From Akkermansiaceae bacterium UBA1518 (GTDB lineage: Bacteria > Verrucomicrobiota > Verrucomicrobiia > Verrucomicrobiales > Akkermansiaceae), in assembly GCA_002323895.1 (NCBI GenBank), contig DCQM01000182.1, positions 1,326 to 19,884 on the forward strand: a stretch of DNA of 18,559 bases, written 5' to 3'. Below, one piece after another: positions 1 to 7,131 of the stretch. The notes beneath the pieces were generated by a model. That model had not been told where the DNA came from. It saw nothing but the letters and a program-made list of their open reading frames with translations, and did no database searches. Position 1 is the stretch's first letter; every line of letters starts with the position of its first letter. The translations under genes were made by a program, and so were the position numbers.

Positions 1-108
1 AATGCTGAAATAATCGCGAGACAAATGAACGACCGCTACCTAGCCCTAACTGGCATCGAACCGCTCCTTTTCGTCACCCGCCCCGCCGCGGGTGCCCACC
101 TAATCTAG
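1..108 (+). CDS. galK: Galactokinase (GHMP kinase), C-terminal 35 residues only
   Basis: An open frame enters from the left edge and ends at a TAG at 106-108, giving 35 residues. The segment Y-L-A-L-T-G-I-E-P-L-L-F-V-T-R-P-A-A-G-A matches the end of galactokinases as I remember it: a helix ending in Y..xTGI, a strand around FYVC+PS, and the final GA motif (E. coli GalK ends in a very similar pattern). Galactokinase phosphorylates galactose to galactose 1-phosphate in the Leloir pathway, in the cytoplasm. The ATP-binding motifs lie outside the window, so another GHMP sugar kinase is possible. It converges on the zinc dehydrogenase gene 52 bases downstream; I see no convincing terminator between them. 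Confidence 0.6.
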   Translation, partial: NAEIIARQMNDRYLALTGIEPLLFVTRPAAGAHLI

Positions 109-160
109 AACAAGCACCCACGAGTAAAGCTCCCGCACTCTTCCTGGGCTTCTCCTTTGA

Positions 161-1162
161 CTAGGGTTTTAGTAAAACTTTCAGAAGACCCTCTTTCCCA
201 TCCCTCGAACGCTGGAAATAATCGCCACCTTCATCCAGCGGAGCTACTACCGAAATCAAAGGCTTTACTTGAATTTCTCCACTCGCAATTGCCTCTAAGG
301 CCTCCTTGGTTTCGCCCGCTGCCGCACATGATCCCAGTAAGGATATTTCGCGCGTCACCACCCACTGTAGAGCCAGCGGCACCTCTGCCACAACGTTTCC
401 AACCAGCCCAACTCGGCCTCCTTTGCGAACCGATTTTACCGCTTTTTCCAAAGTCGGAGCTGCTCCCACTACTTCCATTGCGATATCAAACTCGTCCCCA
501 GAATCTTCATCCGGAGTATACGCCCCTGTTGCACCAAGCTTCAAAGCCAGATCCAACCTTTTCCGGTCCATATCAACCGCTACAACCTCGCCCGCGCCTG
601 CCCGCTTCAACGCCTGAATTACCAAAAGACCAATTAGACCAGATCCAACTACCAGAGCCCGCTCGCCTTTTTTAACCTGCACCAAATTCACGGCATGTAG
701 AGCCACGGCCAACGGCTCGGTAAAAGCAGCTTCTTCGAATCCCAAACCTTCCGGTATACGCTCTAAAATCAATGACGGCACGACTACCCACTCCGCGAAG
801 GCTCCATCACGCTTAAACTCCTGACAAGATACTCCCATCACTTGGCGGTCATGACACAAATTCGTTTCACCTCGCTCACAGTGCTCACACTTTCCACAAT
901 ACACCATTGAGTCAAACGACACGCGGTCGCCCTCACTCCAGCCGAACACCTCGGCTCCCACCTCTTCAATCACCCCACTCGCTTCATGCCCCATGATCAT
1001 CGGCGGGATACGGCGACCACTGCTATTGTCCATTCCATGAACATCACTTCCACAAATTCCGCAGCACGCCACCTTGATGAGAACCTCGCCGGGTTGAGGC
1101 ACAGGTTTTGGCTTCTCGGAGACGACAAACTCTGATGGGGCAATCAATTCAAGAACTTTCAT
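161..1162 (-). CDS. Zinc-dependent NAD-type alcohol/polyol dehydrogenase (MDR superfamily)
   Basis: A 333-residue medium-chain dehydrogenase/reductase. The N-terminal GroES-like domain carries the catalytic zinc set: Cys37 in CGICGSD, His59-Glu60 in GHEASG, and Glu149 in TEPLA. Structural-zinc cysteines are present at 89, 92, 95 and 103. The Rossmann domain has GSGLIG at 173-178, and Asp197 at the end of the second strand points to NAD rather than NADP. The set resembles sorbitol, galactitol-phosphate and L-threonine 3-dehydrogenases; the substrate (a secondary alcohol of a sugar or polyol) cannot be read from sequence. At 333 residues it is near the short end of the family, with no visible gap. 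The ATG at 1162 lies 16 bases after the stop of the SRPBCC/GyrI-like gene on the same strand, so the two are probably co-transcribed. Confidence 0.85.
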   Translation of the reverse strand: MKVLELIAPSEFVVSEKPKPVPQPGEVLIKVACCGICGSDVHGMDNSSGRRIPPMIMGHEASGVIEEVGAEVFGWSEGDRVSFDSMVYCGKCEHCERGETNLCHDRQVMGVSCQEFKRDGAFAEWVVVPSLILERIPEGLGFEEAAFTEPLAVALHAVNLVQVKKGERALVVGSGLIGLLVIQALKRAGAGEVVAVDMDRKRLDLALKLGATGAYTPDEDSGDEFDIAMEVVGAAPTLEKAVKSVRKGGRVGLVGNVVAEVPLALQWVVTREISLLGSCAAAGETKEALEAIASGEIQVKPLISVVAPLDEGGDYFQRSRDGKEGLLKVLLKP

Positions 1163-1178
1163 ACGCTCATCATGCGGA

Positions 1179-2066
1179 TCACTTCATCGGCAAGCAAATC
1201 TTTACGACAGGTTCTTCCCAATTCTCATCTTCATAAATTTCAAAAGGAGGGAACCGCTTGGACTGCCTAAATGTCTTCGCTCGACCCTGCATTCTCCCTG
1301 CCGACCAGCCATTACTCAAATGGCGGTAAGGGCCTCGATGCCGCAAAGCATAGACCTCCATCCCTGGCACATTAATCAACTCCATTCCATCTGGAATGAC
1401 CCCTGGAGTTTTGTCCAATCTCACCCCAATGAAATACACCACTTCCTTCTTCACCAAATCCCAAGTGTAATAAACACTAAACACCTGACCTTCTGGGTAA
1501 TAATCTTTTACCTCTTGGTAACTGGTTTCGATATCTTTCTCGAACCCATTCATGCTCCCGGCGCGCTTAATTCCGACACCTACAAAACTCGGACTCGGCT
1601 CACGTCCTAGAAATTCGAGATGAGACGGCACCAAACTGGTCTCAATCAGATCCTTCAACATGAGCAAACCACGATCATAATCCGCCTCAAGGTGCGCTCT
1701 TATCGATTTCTTCTTCCAAAACAAAAAAAACGACAGCGAATGCTCTATCGCCCAAGTCACCTCGGTAGCATCGCCTTTGACTTCCAATGAGATCCGGATA
1801 TTGGCCTGTGATTTCCAGGGTATCAGAAAACGCAAATTATAGGTGATCGACTCGTTCGCCTCTTCCTCGACCAATTCCATTCGGCCCGCTCCGCAAATCG
1901 CACCCTCCCATGAATAATAATCGCTCTGAACATCCAACTTACAATCAGGATCGACAATCAACCATGGTGACCAATCCAGGCACGAGTGAACATCACTCAA
2001 CACTTCAAAAACCTTCTCAATTGGACTCGCTATTACCTGAGTTTTTGAAACGGGGATTTTTGGCAT
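1179..2066 (-). CDS. SRPBCC-domain protein fused to a GyrI-like effector-binding domain
   Basis: A 295-residue cytoplasmic protein with two ligand-binding folds and no DNA-binding helix. Residues 1-145 or so read as a polyketide-cyclase/START-like SRPBCC domain: the opening has the 'I.AP.E.VF.VL.D...W..W' pattern, and the end has a long amphipathic helix with a GL..LK segment. Residues ~150-295 look like a GyrI/AraC effector-binding domain, with a central GV+LD segment, the 'VPGMEVYALRHRGPY' strand and an ending in +ICLPMK, where family members end in IyiPIK. I chose the ATG at 2066 because AGGGA precedes it by a few bases and the SRPBCC fold starts there. The frame stays open to an ATG at 2114, but the 16 extra residues look non-domain and have no ribosome site. 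The ligand is unknown. It is the first gene of a likely pair with the zinc dehydrogenase. Confidence 0.8.
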   Translation of the reverse strand: MPKIPVSKTQVIASPIEKVFEVLSDVHSCLDWSPWLIVDPDCKLDVQSDYYSWEGAICGAGRMELVEEEANESITYNLRFLIPWKSQANIRISLEVKGDATEVTWAIEHSLSFFLFWKKKSIRAHLEADYDRGLLMLKDLIETSLVPSHLEFLGREPSPSFVGVGIKRAGSMNGFEKDIETSYQEVKDYYPEGQVFSVYYTWDLVKKEVVYFIGVRLDKTPGVIPDGMELINVPGMEVYALRHRGPYRHLSNGWSAGRMQGRAKTFRQSKRFPPFEIYEDENWEEPVVKICLPMK

Positions 2067-2143
2067 GCCAGTCCCTAACATGAAAATTGTTTTCAGGCAC
2101 ACTTTCAGTTGCATTTTCCGAAATCAGGTTTCCTTTCCTCATT
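2067..2143. promoter_or_regulatory. Divergent promoter region between the SRPBCC/GyrI-like and SOUL genes
   Basis: These 77 bases separate two divergent start codons and must hold promoters for both directions. The minus-strand gene has AGGGA just upstream of its ATG; the plus-strand gene has only pyrimidine-rich sequence before ATG. I cannot assign -35 or -10 boxes with confidence, and I see no inverted repeat. Confidence 0.4.
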
Positions 2144-2722
2144 ATGAAAAAGTTGCTCGCCTTTCTTCTTTTAACCGCCACTCCGTCTTGTTTCGCCCAA
2201 GACACCGAAGAAGGGAAGCCTTCCTACCAGTCTGAAGCACCACTTCCAAAAGGTTGGCCCGCTCCTGGGCCCTACGACAAAGTCTCCGAAAAAAACTATC
2301 CAAAATATCGCGCCGCCGTGACCACGGGAGGAGGCGGGATGTCCTTTTGGACGCTCTTTAGTCATATTAAGAAGAAAGAGATTCCGATGACCGCCCCGGT
2401 CGAAATGAAGATGGTGAACAAGGGCGAAAAAATGGAAAAAGTCGATATGGCTTTCCTCTACCAAAGCACCGACGTTGGCACGATTGGTTCCGATGGTAAG
2501 AAAGTTGAAGTCAAGGATGTCGAAACCTCCCAGGTTTTGAGCTACACTTGGATGGGAGCCGACTCAAAAGCACAGGTCAACGAGGCCAAGAAGGCCCTAG
2601 ACACCGAGCTTAAGAAGCGGGGCCTTGAAGCTCAGTCCTTTCGTATGCTCGGCTACAACGGTCCCGGCACCCCTCGTAGTAAACACACTTACGAACTCCA
2701 GGCAATCTTAGCCTCCAAATAA
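2144..2722 (+). CDS. SOUL-family heme-binding-like protein, exported
   Basis: A 192-residue protein. The ATG at 2144 gives a clean signal peptide (MKK, a hydrophobic run LLAFLLLTATPS, then CFA before Q19). The frame extends upstream to 2087, but that start would bury the signal peptide. The mature part carries the SOUL/HBP pattern: a start strand YRAAVTTG, the diagnostic IPMTAPVEMKM segment, a V.MAFLYQ strand and a C-terminal 'LGYNGPGTP....YEL' block. SOUL proteins bind tetrapyrroles or other hydrophobic ligands in eukaryotes; the role of exported bacterial versions is not settled. It is divergent from the GyrI-like gene, whose C-terminal domain belongs to the same fold superfamily. The stop codon is directly followed by a hairpin shared with the convergent gene. 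Confidence 0.88.
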   Translation: MKKLLAFLLLTATPSCFAQDTEEGKPSYQSEAPLPKGWPAPGPYDKVSEKNYPKYRAAVTTGGGGMSFWTLFSHIKKKEIPMTAPVEMKMVNKGEKMEKVDMAFLYQSTDVGTIGSDGKKVEVKDVETSQVLSYTWMGADSKAQVNEAKKALDTELKKRGLEAQSFRMLGYNGPGTPRSKHTYELQAILASK

Positions 2723-2750
2723 GGGTTTTCCTACGATTTAAGGAAAGCCC
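2723..2750. terminator. Bidirectional intrinsic terminator between convergent genes
   Basis: GGGTTTTCCT at 2723-2732 can pair with AGGAAAGCCC at 2741-2750 across an 8-base loop. Read on the plus strand all 10 positions pair, one as a U-G wobble. Read on the minus strand there is one C-A mismatch, but the stem is followed by TTATTT, the better tail. The stem starts right after the SOUL stop codon and overlaps the last codons and stop (2731-2733) of the minus-strand fusion gene, so it most likely serves both. Confidence 0.6.
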
Positions 2751-5700
2751 AGAGATCACTCATCGATTGTAAATCGATCAGCGCCTCAAGTCCCTCGGGC
2801 ATAAGTGAACGCCCTGTGCTCGTGATCGATTTTATGTTTTTACGAAGGATTTCACTTTGAACTCCACCAGCCCTCACCAACGTCAGCCCAGAGCCTGATT
2901 CTCTTATGATCCGTCCTGTTACGACTTGGCCATTTTTCAAGGTTACAAAATACTGTTCAAAATTCGCTAAAACTTCCCGATTCGGATCGAGGATTTGAAT
3001 CAGGACTGATTCGTAGTCCCTATTTTTCACCGTCGCGATATCAGGCCCTATCTCATAGCCTTCCTTTTCGTGCCGATGGCAAGCTGCACAATTCTTCCGG
3101 AAGACCTCCAAGCCCCTACCTGCATCACCCGAAAGCTTACGTGCAGCCTTGTATTCTTGGACAACTTTGTCGCGGGGGGTCCCCTTCGCTAAAAATAATT
3201 TGTTTGCCAGCTTCTGGATCGTCGGATTGGCATGTTTCAAGAGTCGCGTTTGCTGGGCTTGTGAGATTTGGTGTGTGAAGATTTTCTTCTTCTCGATCGA
3301 AACAAGAAGGTCCTCAATCCAGGCGTCGCGTCCCAAAAGGACTTCAGTGGCCTCGGATCGGACCGATGGAGAAAGCTCCGACAACCGGTCAATCAATTTT
3401 CCCGCCGAAGACTTCTTCCCAAATTCAGCAATCACAGCAAGAGCCGCCTGCTGAACTTCTGCGATCCTTGAAGGAACCAGAAGCTCGTGAAGATCGCTGA
3501 CGACTTGGTCATCCGATTGCCCCAGAATTCTCACCGCTTCAACTTGCTCTTCTGATGGAATCCCATCTTTTTTCAAAGTCATCCGCGCTCTTTCGACTAA
3601 TTTCGTCATTACCTCAGTCGCCTTCGGATAATCACGCAAGGTGGCACCCGAACTCTTCAACCCCTCTCCTAGCTTAGACATCACTGCAGCAACCGGAAAA
3701 TCAGACGCAGTTTCTTTCAAAATTCCCAATAAAGCAACCACCTCACTTTTTTCATGACGAGCCCCAATCACAAAGGCAAGCGGCTCAAAAAGGGGGCTCC
3801 GATGGATCTTCCTCTCAAGACTCTTAAAAACAGCCAAGGCATTCTCAGGCCGCGCGCTCAACACCGCAAACCGTATCCATCGATTGGCTGCATCTCGGAT
3901 CGACATCTTCGCAAGTGCCGATGCAGCCTCTCCACCACCTAAATCTCCTAGGACGAGAGCAGCTTGGAATCTCACCCGAACATTCTCATCAATCGCCAGC
4001 TCAAATAACCTCCCTCGCAGGTTTGGGTACTCTTTCCGATAAAGCTTGAGGCCATGCTCCCTCAACCCAGCCGAAACATCCGTCAGAGCAACCTTCAGAT
4101 CACTCTCTTCAAGCCCACCCAAACCAGCAATGGCATAAAGAGCATGAAGTCTTGTTACATCCCAGCCGCTTTCTCGAAGCAAGGCGCGCAATCCCGGCAG
4201 AGCATCCATCCCACCTCTTTCGACGATCAATCGCCCTGCCGTATCGCGCCACCATCCATTTTGGTTTTCCAAGGTCCTTATCAACTCAGCTAACGTGACC
4301 TCACCCAAGCGGGGGGGAGGAGGAGGCTCAAATCCTTTTGGAGCCAGTCGGTAAATCCGACCAAATTCCCGACCCGAACGAAAATCAACCATCTCAAAAA
4401 TCTCCTCCACCATCGAATCTGGAGTCTCGATTGTTTCGCGATACATATCAACTACATGCAGGGTGCCATCAGGCGCATTTACCAAATTTGCAGGCCTAAA
4501 CCAATTGTCCTTCGATCGTAAAAACTCGCTTTTGAGCTCTGTCCGCTCGCTCGTAAAAGTCATTCCCTGTGGAGCCAAACTTCGCCGATGAATCAGATTT
4601 CCCTGAACGTCACCAACAAACAAGTTCCCCCGAAACTCTTTCGGATAAACCGCTCCCCGGTAGATCTGTAATCCTGAGCATCCACTGAAAACGTCGTGAG
4701 ATACTGAAGGGGCTGGATAGCTCCGTTTCTCCGCAAGCCGAAGCTTCGTTCGGGCCAATCGCCATTCCTCAATTTCACTCGCACGATAAATCGTAGGATC
4801 TTTCCACAAATCGACCTTGGCCGAAGGAACCGGGAGAAAAGGATTCCTCTTCGAACTTTCCGAAGAAAGTACCACATTTACGGCCGGTTTAGAATTCTGG
4901 CTCAGAAACCGATTTCCCCAGTCATCGATGGCATTCCCAAACTGCTCGGACCCTGGGATCGCCTCGAACTTGCGGGTCTTTGGATGAAATCGAAAATCCC
5001 TTCCCCTGATCGAAACGTTTTTTGCATCACGCTGCACAAGACTCCTAATCTCACCACCACTATTCGATCCCGCACCGTATATCCAATGATCCAACCCCCA
5101 AATCAGATTGTTCGCGGTTCCTTCGTCATTTCGAAAACCGAACCCCGTGAAAATCTTCTTCCGATGATCCGCCCGTCCATCCCCGTTGGTATCTTTCAAA
5201 TACCAAAGATCTGGTGCCGCAACGACATAGATACCACCATCCCAGCAACAAATCCCGGTCGGCCACTCCAGCCCTTCCGCAAAAATTCCACCTGTCTCGT
5301 AATGCCCATCGCCGTTCTCATCTTTGAGCAAACGGATGCAGCCATCCGGCCCGTCACTCTTACCATGGTGAGACGGAAACTTGAGGTACTCGGCAACATA
5401 CATTAGCCCGTTTTCATCGTAACTCAGCACGATGGGCTCGTGTATCTGAGGCTCGCTAGCGACCAATTGCATTTCAAAACCAGGACGGGTTTCGAAACCT
5501 GCTATCGCCTCTTTGGGAGACTTCGGACCTACCTGTCCCTGCTTTTTCAGAGACTTCACTAACAGCAACTTTTTCATCGCTGCGGTAAGAATTTTTTCCG
5601 ATCCTGGACCTACGGCACTGGCCGATGGGCTGGTCTCATATCCACCTTCCTTGTAGCCAATCTCGGTCCCGATATAGCCCGTGCCATATTCACCATACGC

Positions 5701-6924
5701 CGCCATCGCGACCTTAAGGTCAGGACGCATTGCCTTTGCCTTGAGTTGATACTCCACAAACAACTCACCCGGCATATGCAGAACCCGGGAATCACCAACG
5801 GACAGACATGAGACATCAATTTGGTTTCCAGCCTTATGACGAAGCATGAAGGCCGCCTGATCCACGTTTGCAAAATACCCACGTCCCGGTTGATTTTTAA
5901 GGGCCTCCATTACTTTTTCTTCATCCTCAAGATGTTTGGCCAGAGGGAGCCGCACTTTCTCAACGTCAAAGCGAATTCCATCCGGCCCAACCTCCCACTT
6001 TTTGGTCGCATTCCAGGCCTTAAGCATCCCCTCAGCCATCCGATTTGCCAGAATTATACGATTCTCTTTATTCCCATCGTTGTATTTCCCAGCCCCGAGA
6101 TTTCCACCCGCTCCGTTGAAGTGAAGATGCAAGGCCTCGGGCACCCCTTGCCCCCTCATGAACCTCGCAATCCCAGGGAAGTCCGGACTCGGCGTCCCCG
6201 TGAGATAATAACTTTGAGGATGACAAGCATAATAACTTAGCACTGCTACGGGTTTCTTCTTACTCCAAAACGATAGCAACGACACATCCGGATCAATCGT
6301 GCCTTCCGGCTCCGCTCGCAGCGCCGGGTCACGCGTCGTCGTGTAACGAACCGCTCTCACTTTTCCATCGGGCCCCAAAATTCGACGATTTGAGGCCACC
6401 TTTTCCACCGCAGCCTCACCCCACCCGTAATGAGTCACTTTCTGCGCCTTAGGAAGTGACTCCCGAACAGCCGCTGCAGCCCGTCCAATCACCTCTCTAT
6501 GAAAATCTCCCTTCGTCCGTTCATATCCCTTAAGTCCAAATTTCTTTACTAACTTTTCCGCTGTGAAATCACACCCCGGCGCATCGTGTTGATGGAGCGC
6601 GTGAAGAGCCACCCGGTCACGAGTAGTGCCCGCAGCCTTTGCTAGGGCGTCCCGAAATTGATCATAGCCTTCGTTGGCAACTCCGATCCAATCGATCGCG
6701 CAGATCACAATTGGTTTACCGGCCCCTAAAATAACGACACCCCGGCATCGCAACGAAAGCTCGGGATCCTTTCCCACCATCGTGTAAGCCATTGCTGAGC
6801 CCACCGGCGGTGTCACATCGAGATCGAAAGTCGCTACGCGAAGCGTCGTCTCTTTTTCTTTCCCTGCCCCGGCGGCAAAGAAAACAGCGATCAAGACAAT
6901 AGAGAGCACCAAGGGGATTTTCAC
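2731..6924 (-). CDS. Exported fusion: ceramidase-like domain, PVC dehydrogenase propeller, HEAT-like repeats, cytochrome c
   Basis: A 1397-residue exported protein starting at GTG 6924. An in-frame stop 12 bases upstream and a signal peptide (residues 1-20, MKIPLVLSIVLIAVFFAAGA) make this start firm. Residues ~25-455 resemble neutral/alkaline ceramidases: DVTPPVG near the N-terminus, His111-x-His113 in the position of HTHSGP, His235 in YYACHP, and a GTGYIGTE..YKEGGYE block. The nucleophile motif GDVSPN is replaced by GGNLGAG at 273-279, so classical ceramide hydrolysis is doubtful. Residues ~476-860 form a PVC-type dehydrogenase propeller with EF-hand-like loops at 535-543 and 578-586. A proline-rich linker (~866-872) leads to HEAT-like helical repeats (~875-1255). 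The C-terminal cytochrome c domain has CAACH at 1279-1283 and a likely distal Met1375. It is divergent from the PQQ-like gene. Substrate unknown; periplasmic oxidation of a sugar or alcohol with electrons passed to the heme is the usual inference. Confidence 0.85.
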   Translation of the reverse strand: MKIPLVLSIVLIAVFFAAGAGKEKETTLRVATFDLDVTPPVGSAMAYTMVGKDPELSLRCRGVVILGAGKPIVICAIDWIGVANEGYDQFRDALAKAAGTTRDRVALHALHQHDAPGCDFTAEKLVKKFGLKGYERTKGDFHREVIGRAAAAVRESLPKAQKVTHYGWGEAAVEKVASNRRILGPDGKVRAVRYTTTRDPALRAEPEGTIDPDVSLLSFWSKKKPVAVLSYYACHPQSYYLTGTPSPDFPGIARFMRGQGVPEALHLHFNGAGGNLGAGKYNDGNKENRIILANRMAEGMLKAWNATKKWEVGPDGIRFDVEKVRLPLAKHLEDEEKVMEALKNQPGRGYFANVDQAAFMLRHKAGNQIDVSCLSVGDSRVLHMPGELFVEYQLKAKAMRPDLKVAMAAYGEYGTGYIGTEIGYKEGGYETSPSASAVGPGSEKILTAAMKKLLLVKSLKKQGQVGPKSPKEAIAGFETRPGFEMQLVASEPQIHEPIVLSYDENGLMYVAEYLKFPSHHGKSDGPDGCIRLLKDENGDGHYETGGIFAEGLEWPTGICCWDGGIYVVAAPDLWYLKDTNGDGRADHRKKIFTGFGFRNDEGTANNLIWGLDHWIYGAGSNSGGEIRSLVQRDAKNVSIRGRDFRFHPKTRKFEAIPGSEQFGNAIDDWGNRFLSQNSKPAVNVVLSSESSKRNPFLPVPSAKVDLWKDPTIYRASEIEEWRLARTKLRLAEKRSYPAPSVSHDVFSGCSGLQIYRGAVYPKEFRGNLFVGDVQGNLIHRRSLAPQGMTFTSERTELKSEFLRSKDNWFRPANLVNAPDGTLHVVDMYRETIETPDSMVEEIFEMVDFRSGREFGRIYRLAPKGFEPPPPPRLGEVTLAELIRTLENQNGWWRDTAGRLIVERGGMDALPGLRALLRESGWDVTRLHALYAIAGLGGLEESDLKVALTDVSAGLREHGLKLYRKEYPNLRGRLFELAIDENVRVRFQAALVLGDLGGGEAASALAKMSIRDAANRWIRFAVLSARPENALAVFKSLERKIHRSPLFEPLAFVIGARHEKSEVVALLGILKETASDFPVAAVMSKLGEGLKSSGATLRDYPKATEVMTKLVERARMTLKKDGIPSEEQVEAVRILGQSDDQVVSDLHELLVPSRIAEVQQAALAVIAEFGKKSSAGKLIDRLSELSPSVRSEATEVLLGRDAWIEDLLVSIEKKKIFTHQISQAQQTRLLKHANPTIQKLANKLFLAKGTPRDKVVQEYKAARKLSGDAGRGLEVFRKNCAACHRHEKEGYEIGPDIATVKNRDYESVLIQILDPNREVLANFEQYFVTLKNGQVVTGRIIRESGSGLTLVRAGGVQSEILRKNIKSITSTGRSLMPEGLEALIDLQSMSDLWAFLKS

Positions 6925-6981
6925 AACGAAACAAGATCACACAGAAGGCTCTCTGCCAAGATCGCAACAAGACGAAGTCGT

Positions 6982-7003
6982 GACAATATTCCACAATATT
7001 GTC
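6982..7003. promoter_or_regulatory. Perfect 22-bp palindrome, candidate operator
   Basis: GACAATATT (6982-6990), spacer CCAC, then AATATTGTC (6995-7003): two perfectly complementary 9-base arms. It lies in the 207-bp region between the divergent fusion gene (GTG at 6924, 58 bases away) and the PQQ-like gene (ATG at 7132, 129 bases away). AT-rich arms with a short spacer suggest a dimeric repressor site; the position suits control of the fusion gene more directly. A transcription terminator is unlikely because no gene ends here. I cannot name the regulator. Confidence 0.5.
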
Positions 7004-7051
7004 TAAACTCTTCCTGCAATCTCTAAGACGCGAAAAAGAACACTTGAAAGT

Positions 7052-7075
7052 TATGCTTGATCACTGAAAAGCATA
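7052..7075. repeat. Inverted repeat in the PQQ-like gene leader region
   Basis: TATGCTT (7052-7058) and AAGCATA (7069-7075) are perfect 7-base arms around a 10-base spacer, 57-80 bases upstream of the ATG at 7132. It could be a second protein-binding site or a hairpin in the 5' leader of the PQQ-like mRNA. Seven-base repeats do occur by chance, so this is weaker than the palindrome 50 bases to the left. Confidence 0.3.
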
Positions 7076-7131
7076 GAGCATCCCGTCCTTCTACCTGAAA
7101 CCCAGCCAAAAAGATCTCTCCACCTTCTCCC

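Noticed and set aside
108..160. Possible terminator between galactokinase and the zinc dehydrogenase
   Set aside because: The best pairing (AAG/CTT plus CCC/GGG with a bulge) is short and imperfect, with no clean T-run.
157..675. Open frame on the plus strand, 172 codons
   Set aside because: It lies fully antisense to the zinc dehydrogenase, whose zinc and Rossmann motifs are unmistakable. The plus-strand product is proline/leucine-rich low-complexity sequence.
161..1162. Zinc dehydrogenase as the fucose dehydrogenase of the pathway
   Set aside because: It is far from the fucose operon, in a different transcription unit, and the operon already has two SDRs that fill both dehydrogenase steps.
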